Shown here: positions 1 to 12,057 of the stretch, piece by piece | Numbering within the stretch: the first letter of the stretch is position 1 | Layout of the letters: every line of letters starts with the position of its first letter | The notes under the pieces: model-generated | What the model saw: the letters and a program-made list of their open reading frames with translations, nothing else | The model's database searches: none | Told to the model about the DNA's origin: nothing | Made by a program: the position numbers and the translations under genes | Source of the DNA: Apoda limacodes | Taxonomy: Eukaryota > Arthropoda > Insecta > Lepidoptera > Limacodidae | Length of the DNA stretch: 64,000 nucleotides | Direction: 5' to 3' | NCBI GenBank assembly: GCA_946406115.1 | Contig: OX291561.1 | Location: forward strand, 7,742,273 to 7,806,272

Positions 1-1060
1 AAACAACTAAATCAATAAAATTTAAATAAAATGCTTAGTTATTTTTCTGTATAATGAACATTTTTTACGATTGTATTGTGCTTGTAAAAAGTAATTTACA
101 ACACAACACTATTTGTATTCAGTTGTTACTTAAGAATGTAATACAATTTTTATTTTTATGTTGCCGAATTGGGAACTTTGCCAAATGTAATATCGGATTC
201 CGTAACATGTTCGTTTTAATCATACACTAAAAAAAGTATAGTTGAACTAACAAAATCAAACAGTTAAAAATACTAATTTTAAAAACGTTAATTGAAATTT
301 TATGTTGGTTAATAGTATTGTTTTGTTTACTAATTGGAACATAATTTATGTAGTAGGAACTACATTAACGACTCAATAGTATTAATACGAGAATCTCTGT
401 AATTTCTAGTAGTAATACTTAACAAATCTTTTTTTCTTCGGTGAACGTATAGGGAATAGAGGTTTTTTTTAAAGCATGCAATTCTATCTCTCACTAATAT
501 TGGCTATCGGCCCACCATCACAATTTGGGCCATATTCTGCCACGCAGGCTCTTTACTGATTAGTGGAACTCACTTTTTAATTTGGTTGATGATAACAATT
601 TTAGCAATGGTGATGGTGATGGTGTTGTAAACACGCCTTAAAATTGTTATTTTGTTTGATCTGCGTTATTACTTTCTAATCTTATCGATCGTAACGTACG
701 TTTTTAACCCAACATCGCTAGACTCGGGTACAAAGATAGGCGCTTTGGCAATAATGAGTTGATCCCAATTGGGCTAAAGTTTGTAAAATTACATAAAAAT
801 AGACCAAAATGTGTAGGATAAACTTGTGATTAGTCATTTTATCTTGATTTGTTTTGATATCGGAGTTCAAGACTTGTATTCGCAAATACAAGAGTAAATC
901 GCTCGTAATTAGTAAATTAGAGCGAGTCGTCTGGAAGTCTATTGCGTGTAAATTGGTCCCTGTAGAACTGAATTGTAGACCAGTGTCCACTGTGGTAGAC
1001 TGTAGGTATACTGTGTATTACTTATGTACTGTGCATGCCTAGCATTTCAATTACCTTGAC
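1..1060. other. AT-rich stretch without a recognised gene
   Basis: No splice-linked or domain-bearing open frame seen. It contains a short ATGGTG simple repeat at about 605-626. The 90-codon minus frame at 718-990 has no recognisable features. Confidence 0.5.
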
Positions 1061-1063
1061 CGT

Positions 1064-1200
1064 TGTTTTTTTTTTTTACTTTTGTTGCTTCAGCCAGTAT
1101 ATGTTTGCCATGGCCTGTCCTTGAAGAAGGCGGATTAGGCCATAATCCACCGCACTGGTCCAGTGTGAATTGGGCCTTGTCGGGCTTGTCGTTAATTTGG
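1064..1200 (+). repeat. Interspersed repeat fragment (AGGCCATAATCCACC type)
   Basis: Carries GAAGAAGGCGGATTAGGCCA, a CCACCGCACTGG block and CCAGTGTGAATTGG. The same module recurs at 21620-21700, 29376-29450, 31640-31730 and 35525-35600 with the same order of blocks, all on the + strand. It is a dispersed retroposon-type repeat of class I cannot name. Confidence 0.6.
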
Positions 1201-1720
1201 TTTTTTCTTATGACCAACATCTTATGCCTTACATTAATTTTACAATGCTCTAAAAAGGCCGTTGGTAAAAAAAGTTAGGCCTTAATGCATTTACAAAAAA
1301 AACCTTTACTTACAGTTAGTACATTTTCTGGTATATGTTTGAAAAAATGTTGCACCTAGACCGGCCTCATTTCTTATAAATAGAAATAAAGATTTTTTGG
1401 TATTTATCTTTTCCTACTTTAGCAGAATTCGTTTGTAACTCGATTGGCAGGCAATCTCGCGTCTGGTAATTACAACCGGCTTCAGGGCGCCGCGCCGGCA
1501 CATGGAAAAATGGTTTCCTTTCCGACTTAACACTACCGTACCGGTGCCGCTCTAGGGGAAAATGGGTTCTGTACGTACATATGACAGGAAATCGTTTTGA
1601 AATAAGATTTGATATGCTTCGATTGGTACAGCTTATGTGAGGCGTTTAAACGTATCAAAATGTTTTTTCCTCCTTAAATAAATATTAAGGAGCGGGTTCA
1701 ATGTATTATAATTTCGGATT

Positions 1721-1985
1721 GGAAAAGAATTTTCCTGCGACTTCTTCCGCGTGGGCTTTTGAACAAAAAGGAGTTTTAATTGTTTTCGGTTGTACCTACA
1801 AAAATATCGAAATTTTCATACAAATTTTCATCTGCTGTTTTGCCCCCTAGATGGGGATTATTCAAAAACGCTAAAACACGTCAATCTTAATTTTCAACTA
1901 TTAGTATACCGAATACCAATTTTCACGTATTTGTCAACTTCACAATTGACGGATTTTCATACAAACTTCCAACCACCATCTTTAG
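1721..1985 (+). repeat. Interspersed repeat, copy 1 (TTTCCTGCGACTTCTTCCG family)
   Basis: Begins near GAATTTTCCTGCGACTTCTT. Later blocks AACACGTCAATCTTAATTTTCAA and GACGGATTTTCATACAAACTT reappear in the same order at 17640-17900. The body therefore belongs to a dispersed family with at least two copies here. Confidence 0.6.
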
Positions 1986-1987
1986 TG

Positions 1988-2335
1988 TTCCGTACCCAAA
2001 GGGTAAAAAACGGGACCCTATTATTAAGACTCCGCTGTCCGTCCGCCTGTCTGTCACCAGGCTGTATCTCATGAACCGTGATAGTTAGAAAGTTGAAATT
2101 CTCACAGATGTATTTCTGTTGCCGCTATAAAAACAAATACTAAAAAACAGAATAAAATAAATATTTCAGTGGGCTCCCATACAACAAACGTGATTTTTTT
2201 GTGATAACGGCAATAGGTAGAAGCTTGAAATATTTACAGAATATTTATTTATATATTCACTTTAAAAATAAATAATGAAATTAAAATTAAACAAATATTT
2301 TAGGGGGGCTCCCATACAACAAAACGTGATTTTTT
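1988..2335 (+). repeat. Interspersed repeat (TTCCGTACCC...ACGGGACCCT family)
   Basis: Starts TTCCGTACCCAAAGGGT, runs through CTGTCCGTCCGCCTGTCTGT, CTGTATCTCATGAACCGTGA and a duplicated GGCTCCCATACAACAAACGT block (2171 and 2309). This is a familiar lepidopteran dispersed repeat; related elements are at 30747-31186 and, reversed, 62738-63200. Confidence 0.65.
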
Positions 2336-2920
2336 TTTTACTTTATTAGTTTAGAGATAAAAAAAATGTAAGAGATATTTTTGGACAAAAAGTAGTTCCA
2401 ATTACATGTAAGAAGTAAATCTTCATCGTTAAAAAAAAACATTGTGCTGAAATCCATATTTATGACACAATAAAAACGTAGCCGGTAAACACATAATTTC
2501 ACACGTTAGCAGCATTAATTCGGAATACACGAACGTATCCATTTTCGAGATGAAATCCACTTACCAACCAAACTCGTTGTCGCTTCGCGTGATTCCATCT
2601 CGAAACGCTCCGTGCGTCGATCTGATTTTAGACACACGTGCAAATTCGCAAGTATTGGTAGATGTTTATTTTGGATCGGTATAACGCGCATTCAGAAATA
2701 AAATACGCCTACGAAATAGTGAAAACGAATTTCTCGATTAAAAATTGATTGGAATACGACTATCTGGAAAGCTTATCTTCAAAATTCCTTGAACCATATG
2801 TTTTATTTTAAGATTGTTTTTAAAAATAATACACTAAGTGTATGAATCATTGAAAAAAAAAGAAAGAAAGAAAATAGCACAGATGTTATCGATTAGTAAT
2901 GTACTACGTGATTCAGCATC

Positions 2921-3195
2921 GCATTCAATACTATGAGTAATATTATAATATTGAATGCGCTTGGCGTTCCTTATTACATTAGATCGTTCTGTTGGTTGAC
3001 CAAAAATGAATGCGCTATGACGTCACTTCCGGACCGCAGTCAACGCATTGGCTGCACATATTCGGGAGGTAGAGCAGTGGATGCTCTGTCAAAATAGTGA
3101 ACGGCCATATTGTTTGTTTACATTTGGTGAACTGAACGATTTCAATGCCTATGCGATGTCACACCCCTTAAGCCGTCAACAGAACGCATTTTAGT
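2921..3195 (+). mobile_element. MITE-like element, family GCATTGAATGCGC, copy 1
   Basis: Starts with an inverted pair GCATTCAATA (2921-2930) / TATTGAATGC (2949-2958). It shares GAATGCGCTATGACGTCAC, a CTGTCAAAATAGTGAACGGC block and a CAATGCC.ATGCGATGTCA block with the reversed copy at 20683-20883. It carries no coding sequence. Confidence 0.6.
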
Positions 3196-3663
3196 ATAAT
3201 ATCTACTCCAATTTTTTCCCCTTGCAATTAGGTGCTATAATTTCTAAGCTATTAGTACACGGTAAAAAAGAATTAGTTGAGCCAAGAGAATATCGTTTCA
3301 TATATGCACCAACGAATATTTACTTCATCTAAGATATTATTTCTCTTAAATATTTAAAATAATATGAAGTTATCACAAGATCAAATTTCATTGAACCAGT
3401 AAATAAAACTCTATCAATTTGAAACAATATTTAATTCATTGAAGAAAAATATGCTTCTTTATTTGAAACACTTAGTTTTCTTGGGCGTAGAACTTCGTGC
3501 TTTATTGCACGGAAGAAATTTCTAGTTCACACAAGAGAATAGTGCTCTTAACTAGACTACATCAGCTCTTAAATTAATAACATTATATTTTAGTTTAAAA
3601 CAAAAAATGTTTCGGTCCAAAATGACATAGTTAACCGTCAAGATTAAATAAAGTTTTTTTAAA

Positions 3664-3870
3664 AAGCCCTACGCCTCTTTTCTGGAGGCTTGGGCCATAT
3701 AGAGTCAGTCTACCGCACTGACTTAGTGTGTCTTAGCGGACGTTGTCGAGCTAGTAGTGCCCTACTGCAGAGGCACAGGCCTCTTTTTCTGGAGGCTTGG
3801 GCCATATAGGCAGTCTACCCGCACTGCCTTTATATGGACTTTGTCGAGCTAAGGTAGCTATTCTCGCCTT
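3664..3870 (+). repeat. Tandem duplication of a CTGGAGGCTTGGGCCATATAG unit
   Basis: Two units offset by 107 bp (CTGGAGGCTTGGGCCATAT at 3682 and 3789). Each is followed by CAGTCTACC..CACTG and GACGTTGTCGAGCT-like ends. They resemble the GGCCATAATCCACC module found elsewhere in the window, but locally duplicated. Confidence 0.65.
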
Positions 3871-3946
3871 TAGCTGATTATACAGCGTTATGTTTAATTA
3901 TAATTGTTATGACTATTTAACGGTCCTTCTTAAACATGGAAGAAAA

Positions 3947-4018
3947 GCGGTCACCCATCCAAATACTGACCACGGTCGACGTTGCTTAACTTCGCTTATC
4001 GTTTCTGATAGACGAATG
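3947..4018 (-). repeat. 5S rRNA-derived sequence (probable 5S-type SINE fragment)
   Basis: Read on the minus strand, 3993 down to 3947 gives GAAGTTAAGCAACGTCG, ACCGTGGTCAGTA and TTGGATGGGTGACCGC. This matches the internal control region of eukaryotic 5S rRNA (GAAGTTAAGC...GTCAGTA.TTGGATGGG.GACCGC). The rest of a 5S gene is not preserved, so a retroposed 5S-headed SINE fits better than a functional gene. Confidence 0.6.
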
Positions 4019-4191
4019 CGACTGTTTGCTAGATGCTTGTGGTGCGGCGGCAAAGAGGAGATCTCCTGCCAGGCGAGGTGTTATGCCTGGGGACCGCCGT
4101 GGTCCACTTATCATTCTGTTCGGTTTTCTATATATACTCATGGACAGAAGAAACTTTGATAGCGCGATGTAGGACGCGTGACGTCAGCCTT

Positions 4192-4224
4192 GCTTGTAGC
4201 GGTATGATATGATCCGCTACAAGC
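4192..4224. repeat. Perfect hairpin
   Basis: GCTTGTAGCGG and CCGCTACAAGC form 11-bp perfect arms around an 11-nt loop. It could be a MITE end or a cruciform; function unknown. Confidence 0.75.
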
Positions 4225-5430
4225 TTTACAATTCTCAGAAAATAATTAACTGTAGGTTTCTCGCATAAACTGATACTAATTTGACGCACAAAACCCTACA
4301 ATAAACAATTATTTAAAATTAAAAGCCAACACGAAATCCTATGAAGGACAGTGATGAGATTCATTCAATTTTGAAAATGCAAGTATTTACTTAAACGAAA
4401 AGAAAATTCGTTCAAAGAGATACTAGTTGATTAATTTCAACGAAAATGTTTAATATTTTAAAGCAGGTATTTTATTTGTTTCGACTAAAACAATAGTTTT
4501 AGCATAAAATATCAGATTTTGAGTCAAGAATCTAACAAATTCTGTTAAAATTATTATTTTCTCTAATTCAGAACAATATTATCTTAACTGAACATTTCAC
4601 TGGCTTTGATTTAAGATACAATTATTTTCATCGAAAAATATAGTTTTTAATAAGTGACGTCGCAGATTTAAGAAAACCATGATTTTGGCGCAAAATAAAT
4701 TATATTAAAGCAAAATAAATTTTTTTTTCAAACGAAGAAAAATAAAATGTTGCATATAAAAATGTATTTATTTTATACAAGAACATTAACTGTCTTAGGG
4801 TAATTAATTTAAGTTTGGTTGATCTAAAACGAACATTTATTTGGTTAAAAAAAAATTTGTTCATACGAAAAGAATTTTATCAATTTCGATTGATAAAATG
4901 ATTTTTTTTCTGGGAAATAATATTGCCTTCTGTGAACAAAATATGTCCAAAATAGTTGGATTTCTTGACTGAATGCAAATTACTTTGGTGGAATAGAACT
5001 TGGAAACTCTTTTTTTTCCGTGTAACTACCTAGTTTTTAATATGTGGTTGAAAGGGTTAACAGATTATGCATTTTCCCTGCGCTCACAACCTAGTTGCGC
5101 CTGCACTTCACCACTGACTTTCATAAGAAACTGCTGCGGTGATAATAACTAAACCAAGCGAAAGATTTATGAAATTACTTGAAATCTAGCACCCCAGTTA
5201 CCTACTTTGGCTGTTTTATATTAAAATTGGTATGAGAGAATTTTTAACCGTTCGATTTCCTTGTAAACGTGTTTAGTAATTTACAGGATTCGCTTAAATA
5301 CAATATTAAATTAATTTTGAATTAATGAGGCATTAGTTCTGTAGCTAAATAAATGCACAGCTGTTTAAACCGGATAATGGTGTAATACGGTTAAACTTTT
5401 TGGTACAACTTATGTAAAGGGGAAGAACAG
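4225..5430. other. AT-rich stretch without a recognised gene
   Basis: Long A/T runs and many in-frame stops on both strands. No domain, RNA gene or clear repeat boundary seen. Confidence 0.5.
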
Positions 5431-5570
5431 GTGTAACAGCGCCTTATAGCGTGCTTCATACAAAAGAAATTTGACCCTGAGCCTAGCCGCGCACCGGGTG
5501 ATTTTTTAATAGGTCGATAACTTTGTGTTAAAAATTTGTATGAACTATCGGCCGATAAATAATTATTTAT

Positions 5571-5897
5571 TACAAGACTTTGCCAGTGACTCCGCCCGCT
5601 CTAAATTCGGTTATCGGCGTGGAACTCCTTAATTAACTCCAATTAATTAATTAATTAGTAAAACCAATGAATTGCTGTAGCATGCTGTAGGTGCAGCAAT
5701 AGTTCATTTAACTCTGTTATAGTTATTCCCGCAGGAACTTTCGAATTTTTAGATATAAAAAGTAGCCTATATGCTATTCCAGGACCTAACCTATATGTAT
5801 GCCAAGTTTCATCCCGACCCGTCTAGTGGTTGAAGTGTGATTGAGTAACAAACATCCATCCAGACATACAAACTTTCACATTTATAATATTAGTAGG
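5571..5897 (-). mobile_element. Helitron-like non-autonomous element, subfamily A copy 1
   Basis: Reads in reverse from TACTAATATTATAAATGTGAAAG to ...GGGCGGAGTC.CTGGCAAAG. Internal blocks GGTTATCGGCGTGGAACTCC, TTCCCGCAGGAACTTT and AAAAAGTAGCCTATATGCTA are shared in order with 26650-26975. A degraded CTAGT-like terminus is typical of non-autonomous Helitrons in moths. Confidence 0.6.
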
Positions 5898-7059
5898 AAA
5901 ATTGGGCAGTGCGCGCGCTCCCATAATACACGAGTCGTAGCTCGCCGATTAAAAATGCAGTGCGTAGCGAATCCTGAGAAGTGTTTTTATTAACTTGAAA
6001 TATTATTTTTGACCTATTCTCGTACAATTGAATATAAAATTGGCAAACTGTAGACCTTGACATTTACTTCTACATCATGCATGTGGAATTTTTTATTAAA
6101 ATCGGTGAATAGGTACGAAAAATGGAATCAAACTTCGTTTGTGTGGAGCTCGACGCGGGGAATGTCCTGTTCAGTAATTAGGGTTGTGTATCTGGTAGGA
6201 AAGATATAACAATTTAACTTCGTTAGCCGTTGGTCATAACAACGCATCAGGGACTTCATTGGAAACCAGTCTCGGGTAAGATAGACTCTGTAATTCAAGA
6301 GAAAAATGGCAAGTAAGACCTACTTGCTGACATATTTATCTCGAATTCCAAATCTGGCTTAATCTAGACTGTTCCTAATAAGCTCCCAGCGTATGAAACT
6401 AGACGTAACCACATAATTCTGTGCCACATGAAATAAACACACATTGATTTTTCTTTCAATAACTTCATTAGGTTAGTTCGTGAACTGTTAGTAGGTTAAC
6501 TGGATCTCAATCAGAGAGACTGTGCGGCAGTGGGCTGTGGGACGGCCCTGGCAGATAATGTGGGGCGTTTCGAAAGCGTCGTCGGCACACCGGCGCCAAA
6601 CTTTGAAGTGGCGTCGTAGTTGTCGAGCCAACATCAACATTGTTATTTTGTTACATACATACAATACAATATATCATGCAGTCGTCTTTAAGGCGTAGAT
6701 ATAACCTAAGTAGCGCAACCAAAACATATTTTTAATTTCCTCTTGGTACTAAACATTATTCAAAACTGTTAAGGTTGAACGTCGCAGATTGTTTTCATAC
6801 AAAATTAATTTTGCCACAATCTCCGAAGTTCCCTAAATTTTGTTTTACATTCTGATTTAAAAAAAAAATTAGATTCGAGCGATTCTGATAAGCCATTATT
6901 TTTTGATATTTTTAAAAAGTTGCCAGAATTTCTTGTATGGACGGAGCAACTTCATTCAATGGCTTATCGGAATCTCATGGAACCAAAAACCGCAAGCACC
7001 TAATTTTTGTTCTTGTTTTAAATCAAAATACGTAGTGTAATTCACGGAACGTTTTTTTT

Positions 7060-7185
7060 ATACCACTAAGGTGGCAAACAAGCGCGTTGCCGACCCTTCA
7101 AAAATCTAATAACTTCTTTCTTGAAGAACCCCATATTGTAGTCCTTAAAGAAAAGAGCTCATTCCACAACCCTAGCGTTCGCGGT
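7060..7185 (-). repeat. SINE-like unit (GGGTCGGCAACGCGC family)
   Basis: CGCGTTGCCGACCCTTCAAA, a AATCTAATAACTTCTTTCTT block, and CCCCATATTGTAGTCCTTA also occur near 61164-61375. It is a dispersed short repeat. Confidence 0.6.
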
Positions 7186-7544
7186 TCTAAGCCAACCATT
7201 TCGGTTCTAAAGTGTGAGAATGAATTCCCTGCCGATGGCAAGCGGTGCGATGGTAGAAAGTAGCCGTGGGCATCGGTGACTACGTCACACCTCTATTAAG
7301 TATAAATAAGAAGTGTTTTTAGAACCAATAGCAGCAGACATATGCATCGAATGAAAACGACTGTTCTTTTTTATTATTATATTATTTGATTTTTAGGTTT
7401 CCGTGTAGAAATCATATCAATACTAAGGACTAGGTTCCTTGAAGCTGTAAAAGAAAATCAAGGTTCTAAGTCAACGCAATAAAAAAAATAAAGGCGAAAT
7501 ACTGCCATTTTTGTCGCATATTTTGGCATTCACAAATAAATCAA

Positions 7545-7920
7545 AACCTATGGAGTACTTCCCGTTGTCCTAGAATCATGAAATTTGACACGAAGCAAGG
7601 TCTCACAAATATTGGAAAAAAATCGAAATTCGTTAATTTGTAGTTATAACACATTAAAAAAAAAAGTTTGTCTGTCAAGACCCTTTTACTCAAGCACGCT
7701 TGGAGGTATTAACTTATAATTAATGTAAAGTTGTAAAAATATCAACCTTCATATTCTGACACAAATGAATCAAAACCTATGTAGTACTTTCCGTTGACCT
7801 AGAATAATGATTGTTAACATCACAAAAATAGGGAAAAATCCAAAAAAAAAAAAAAAAAAAAATAATAAGTTTGTACGGAACCTTCGGTGCACGAGCCAGC
7901 CTCGCACTTGGAGTGCTGCC
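7545..7920 (+). repeat. Repeat of the GGAACC..ACTCGCACTTGG family, diverged
   Basis: Contains GTACTTCCCGTTGTCCTAGA, a long A run (about 7840-7862) and the tail TTTGTACGGAACCTTCGGTG then CTCGCACTTGG. It matches the order seen in the better copy at 30747-31186. A second partial CCGTTGACCTAGAATAATG at 7790 suggests an internal duplication. An ATT microsatellite lies just after (7951-7970). Confidence 0.55.
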
Positions 7921-8759
7921 CCAGGTGATGCAAGCTTCGATAGTCACCTTATAATTATTATTATTATTACACGGGTCTCGAGTGGTAAGAAGACCTACTT
8001 GACCATGCTCGAGACTATTCCCAATAAGCTCCCTAGTTATCGGCTAAACCTTATTTATGTGGATACCTGGGGGTTTTTTTGTTTAAAAAACGAATAAAAG
8101 CTTTATGGTGGGTGGGAAACGTATATTTTTAATTTCTATTTACTTATTTGGACGAATATAATCTGGTAACCATTAAAAATATAATTTATAAGTTAATGCA
8201 GCTGATGAAAAGTAATCTAATAATATACCATTAAAAATCGAAAACACTAAATGTAAACTGATTTTTCGTTAAAATGCTCGAGAAATATTGTTACTGTGAC
8301 AATGACAATTTTTAACTAGTTTACCAATGCTTTGTTATAATCGAGATAAGTCTATTAAGTTCCTAACTTAGTTCATTACTTAAAAGTCCAACACTTAAAA
8401 TTTTTTTCGCGGAATTTAATGTTTTGCAAATAAGTAATTAAAAAATGAGTCATGTCTGCAGGCGCACACGTTAATTAATAAACTAGTTTCCATTTTATGC
8501 TCTTATTCGTATGGCAACACTATACTTAAAATAGTTTTAATTTAATACCTGTTTCACTAGCATACTAATATAGGTATCTAGTTCATATAATTTTATTTTC
8601 TTACAATTTAGTCAGCAGGTGACCTTGTGACTTTGGCCACCATATACGTAGGAACAGAAAGACCGCTGCATACATACTAACCGCGCAAAACCACTCCTCC
8701 CGCATGCATACGTCGCGTACAGTCGAGTTCGGAGAGTTTTGGAAGAAGCCACAAAGTCA

Positions 8760-8900
8760 CGCACGCATTGAATGCGCTCTAAGCTCTCTATGTGCACATT
8801 CGATCGTTCTGTTGATCAAAAATGAATGTGCCATGACGTCACTTCCAGTTCTAGTCCGCATTCAACGCATTCAAAACTAGGGCTGTCAAAATTGTGACTC
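8760..8900 (+). mobile_element. MITE-like element, family GCATTGAATGCGC, copy 2 (short)
   Basis: GCATTGAATGCGCTC, then GATCGTTCTGTTGATCAAAA, ATGACGTCACTTCC and GCATTCAACGCATTC, co-linear with the first part of the copy at 2921-3195. Confidence 0.6.
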
Positions 8901-9798
8901 CGACTTGGTAGCACAATTTTATAAGTCTAGAATCTAGAAGCAACGGTTTCTAATTTAATTAAATGTCTAAAAGTCTTCTTGTGCCTTTTTTTATCTAGCT
9001 AGTAGGAATTACAAAGTTAAAATAATGAGATAATTATGCTTTTTTTTTTTTTAAATCAACGGTGTTTTATGACTAAGTTTGTTTGCAATCTTTAGTGTTG
9101 CATTTTTTGCGATGCGCATGTTCGGGCTTGCTCTTGTTAGATTTAATTAGTGTTGCTGACTGAAATAAAATAAGCAACTTCGTAAATAAGTCAAATAAAT
9201 AAAGCATTTAACCCGGGAATTTCGTCAGCAGATCCTGATTTTGATGTGACCCAGCGAAAATGTTTTAAACACATGAGAACAAAAATTTTCGATTTCTTAA
9301 GTAAGATGTACTTACATATCATTTATTTGGATCATGATACATCTTCAAACCCATAAACAATTAAGAGAATACTTCATACAACGCGCTCTATACAAACGTA
9401 GTTTGATTCTTTTTTCCTTAGCTGACCATCGATTTTAATAAAATTAAATGATCTAAAAATAAGTATCTTTGCCTTCAGAGCGACAGTTTTCTATTGAATT
9501 GTATAGGTTTAAAAAATATAAAGGCTTTTTGTGTTTCATACAAGTGATCTTTATCAATGTTTCAAGTAAATAGAAACGTTTCTTAGGATTTCATAGATTA
9601 TGAAGAGTCATTCTTGTTTACAAAATTTCATAGTGTTTAATTTGTAAATGTCACTTGGCTTGGCCACAGGGAGTATTTTTTTAAGATTTGATTTGAATTG
9701 CTTTTTTTTGCCGCACTTTATTATTTAGTAATGTAATTTGCTGTAAGCAATTGCATACTTTGATACTGAAGCAAATGAAGATAAAAAGCAAATTATTG

Positions 9799-10096
9799 GG
9801 TATATATGTCGCAGGCAAATCGTATAATTCGCCGTTTTACAATATGCCTAGGCAGATTGTAAAGTATGGAAACGAAAGGAACAGAAATCGCACTGTATAA
9901 GTCATGTATGTTAGGTTAGGTTCAGTTTCTCTTTTGTAAACGTAGATGCGGCGCGAGCGAAGCGAGCGGAGCGTTCGAGCCAAGCTTCATATAATAATCT
10001 GTTCAGTTATATGATAATTTCTATTCCATTCTTTACGATCTGCCTAGGTATCTTGTAAAACAGCGAATTAAGTATACGATTTGCCTGCGACATATA
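9799..10096. mobile_element. MITE with terminal inverted repeats of about 70 bp
   Basis: The left arm TATATGTCGCAGGCAAATCG...CCTAGGCAGAT.GTAAAG.ATGG is repeated in inverted orientation at the right end (about 10023-10096). The core includes a CGAGCGAAGCGAGCGGAGCG stretch. No transposase is encoded. A half copy is at 20124-20240. Confidence 0.75.
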
Positions 10097-10200
10097 CATG
10101 ACTAAATCAAGACAGAAGTTCAGACACTCAAGAAGTTAGGGAAATAGCAGCATTGTATATATGTTTATGTATATATATAAATACATACATTACATATTAT

Positions 10201-10260
10201 TACATAGAAAACACCAAGACTCAAGACAAACACAAATGTTCATCACATGTATGTTTGTAT
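10201..10260 (-). repeat. SINE fragment (AACACCAAGACTCAAGAC type)
   Basis: ACATAGAAAACACCAAGACT and CACAAATGTTCATCACATG match the order in the fuller SINE at 56650-56830. Confidence 0.55.
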
Positions 10261-11354
10261 CTAAAAGATATGAGTAGTTAACAGTGACGTATCATGTCAT
10301 TCATTTATGTAAAGACACATTATCCCATATTTCAAGTAGTATTTAAAAAAATACATTAGTTTAAATTTGAACAAGATCATAAACAAAGCAATAATTACAC
10401 TGCACAGCGCAATACATTAAGGAAAACTTTTTATTTCTTATGAGTAACTTCCACAGAAATCATTTTCCAATGATACCTACGTTTTATCTGCGCAAAACAC
10501 GATATGTTCTAGTATTTTGTTGTTTTGAGTTCTATGTAGTATTAAATGTCTGATAGACTTATCAGTGTGTCAGATAAGATACAAAATATTGTCTTATAGT
10601 CAGCTGTCGGCCTTATGTACCGTAAGAGACGAGAAGCAAAAGACATAAGAGTTTACGACAGTTGGACAGTTTATGTCTCGTTGTGACGGTCCGTATGCTC
10701 AGCAATAACGCCCCGAATTGTGTCTCAGCCAAGACAACTACGAAGCACAAGAATATTTTATTATTTCATTAAGTTTTAGTCTTTCAATTTTCAAAAGCAA
10801 AAGAAACTCTTACGAACTCCAAGTAATCATAATAAACGTATGGGTGACTATTTTATATTTCGAGTTTAGTAGAGATAATATATTTGTGTGGGTAACGTAA
10901 ATAGACTTTGAGTTCTGTAATTCGTCCTACGCAACAGGCTCACGAAGTTTGTCACACTTTAGTAAGAAAAAAAATTATCCTGTGGTATATTTTCTCATAG
11001 ACACCACACGTTCGCTTCGTCTTTGTCACACTTTTGTGACCATTTTTTTTTTCATAGCTGGCTAAGAAATGTGCTGTCCATCTCTCTATGTGTATGGGGT
11101 ATCAGTTACATGTTCACTCTATAGATAAAACATTGCCCAATGCCAAAATGCCCCCGTACTATTTAAAATTAGGTTTAAACTGCACTGGCTGAGCTTTCAT
11201 TGAATTAAAAAAATATATTAAATAAAAAAAAAACTTTAGTTTAAATATCATTATTTACTAGAATTTCATGAATTAATATGCATTTTGCCACAGTGATAAA
11301 TAGAAAGAAATAGAAATAACGCTTTTGAAGCCCGCCTTACCCGTGGTCCAATTG

Positions 11355-11470
11355 TGATGGTTCGATTAACCGGACCATCGTTGAAATTTTGTGCAGTAGT
11401 ACAGTTGACCGGACAGTCGTTAATTTTTACTCACTGTGATACAGTCGACTAGACAACCGTACCGCAGCAA
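11355..11470 (+). repeat. Degenerate tandem repeat (GTTGACCGGACAGTCGTT units)
   Basis: Three imperfect units: GATTAACCGGACCATCGTTG, ACAGTTGACCGGACAGTCGT and ACAGTCGACTAGACAACCGT, spaced about 40 bp. Function not known. Confidence 0.6.
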
Positions 11471-12057
11471 AATATTTATAGTTATGGATATTCAGTGCAC
11501 CGAAGGTTGTATGGGAAAAATCTGATGTTGATTCACCTTAAGGCTAAGAAGACATATAGGCAAGATAGAGTAAGTTTTTGTGCATATTTTGTGGAATCTC
11601 AAGGATTGAAAAAATTTTTTTGTTATAATACTTACTCTTTATGAAATGATTTTCATTTATTGTATTACCTACAAAAGAAAATGTTAATTAAAAGTGAATA
11701 TAGTTACAACATTTATGGAATTTTTTACAGTGTGTATTGCATTTGGATGTTATGAAAGTCAATTAAATAATTAGAATTTGTTGTTTGTTGCATTGATTAT
11801 AAGTTATGACAAAAAGTCAAGAAATGTGACTACAAAACAGTAAAAACGTTCTTTTCCATACAAAAAATTAAAAGTTTTATGGCGTCATTACGGTATAAAT
11901 TATAAATTAATGTTTATAACAAATAATTCTCATGGTTTATGTATATAACATTATGTAATTATATTTCTACCTTTACATGTCTGGCCCAGTCCAGAAAATG
12001 CATTCTAATTAGCCATACCACAGAATAATAAATAGTACTATAGTAGCAACTCATCTA

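Noticed and set aside
3947..3993. Functional 5S rRNA gene
   Set aside because: Only the internal control region matches; the 5' and 3' thirds of 5S rRNA are absent.
3890..4159. 89-codon open frame with several Cys
   Set aside because: It overlaps the 5S-derived repeat on the other strand and shows no zinc-finger spacing.
7951..7970. CRISPR-like or telomere-like repeats
   Set aside because: Only an ATT microsatellite. The genome is an insect's, and no TTAGG arrays or spaced direct repeats were seen anywhere in the window.
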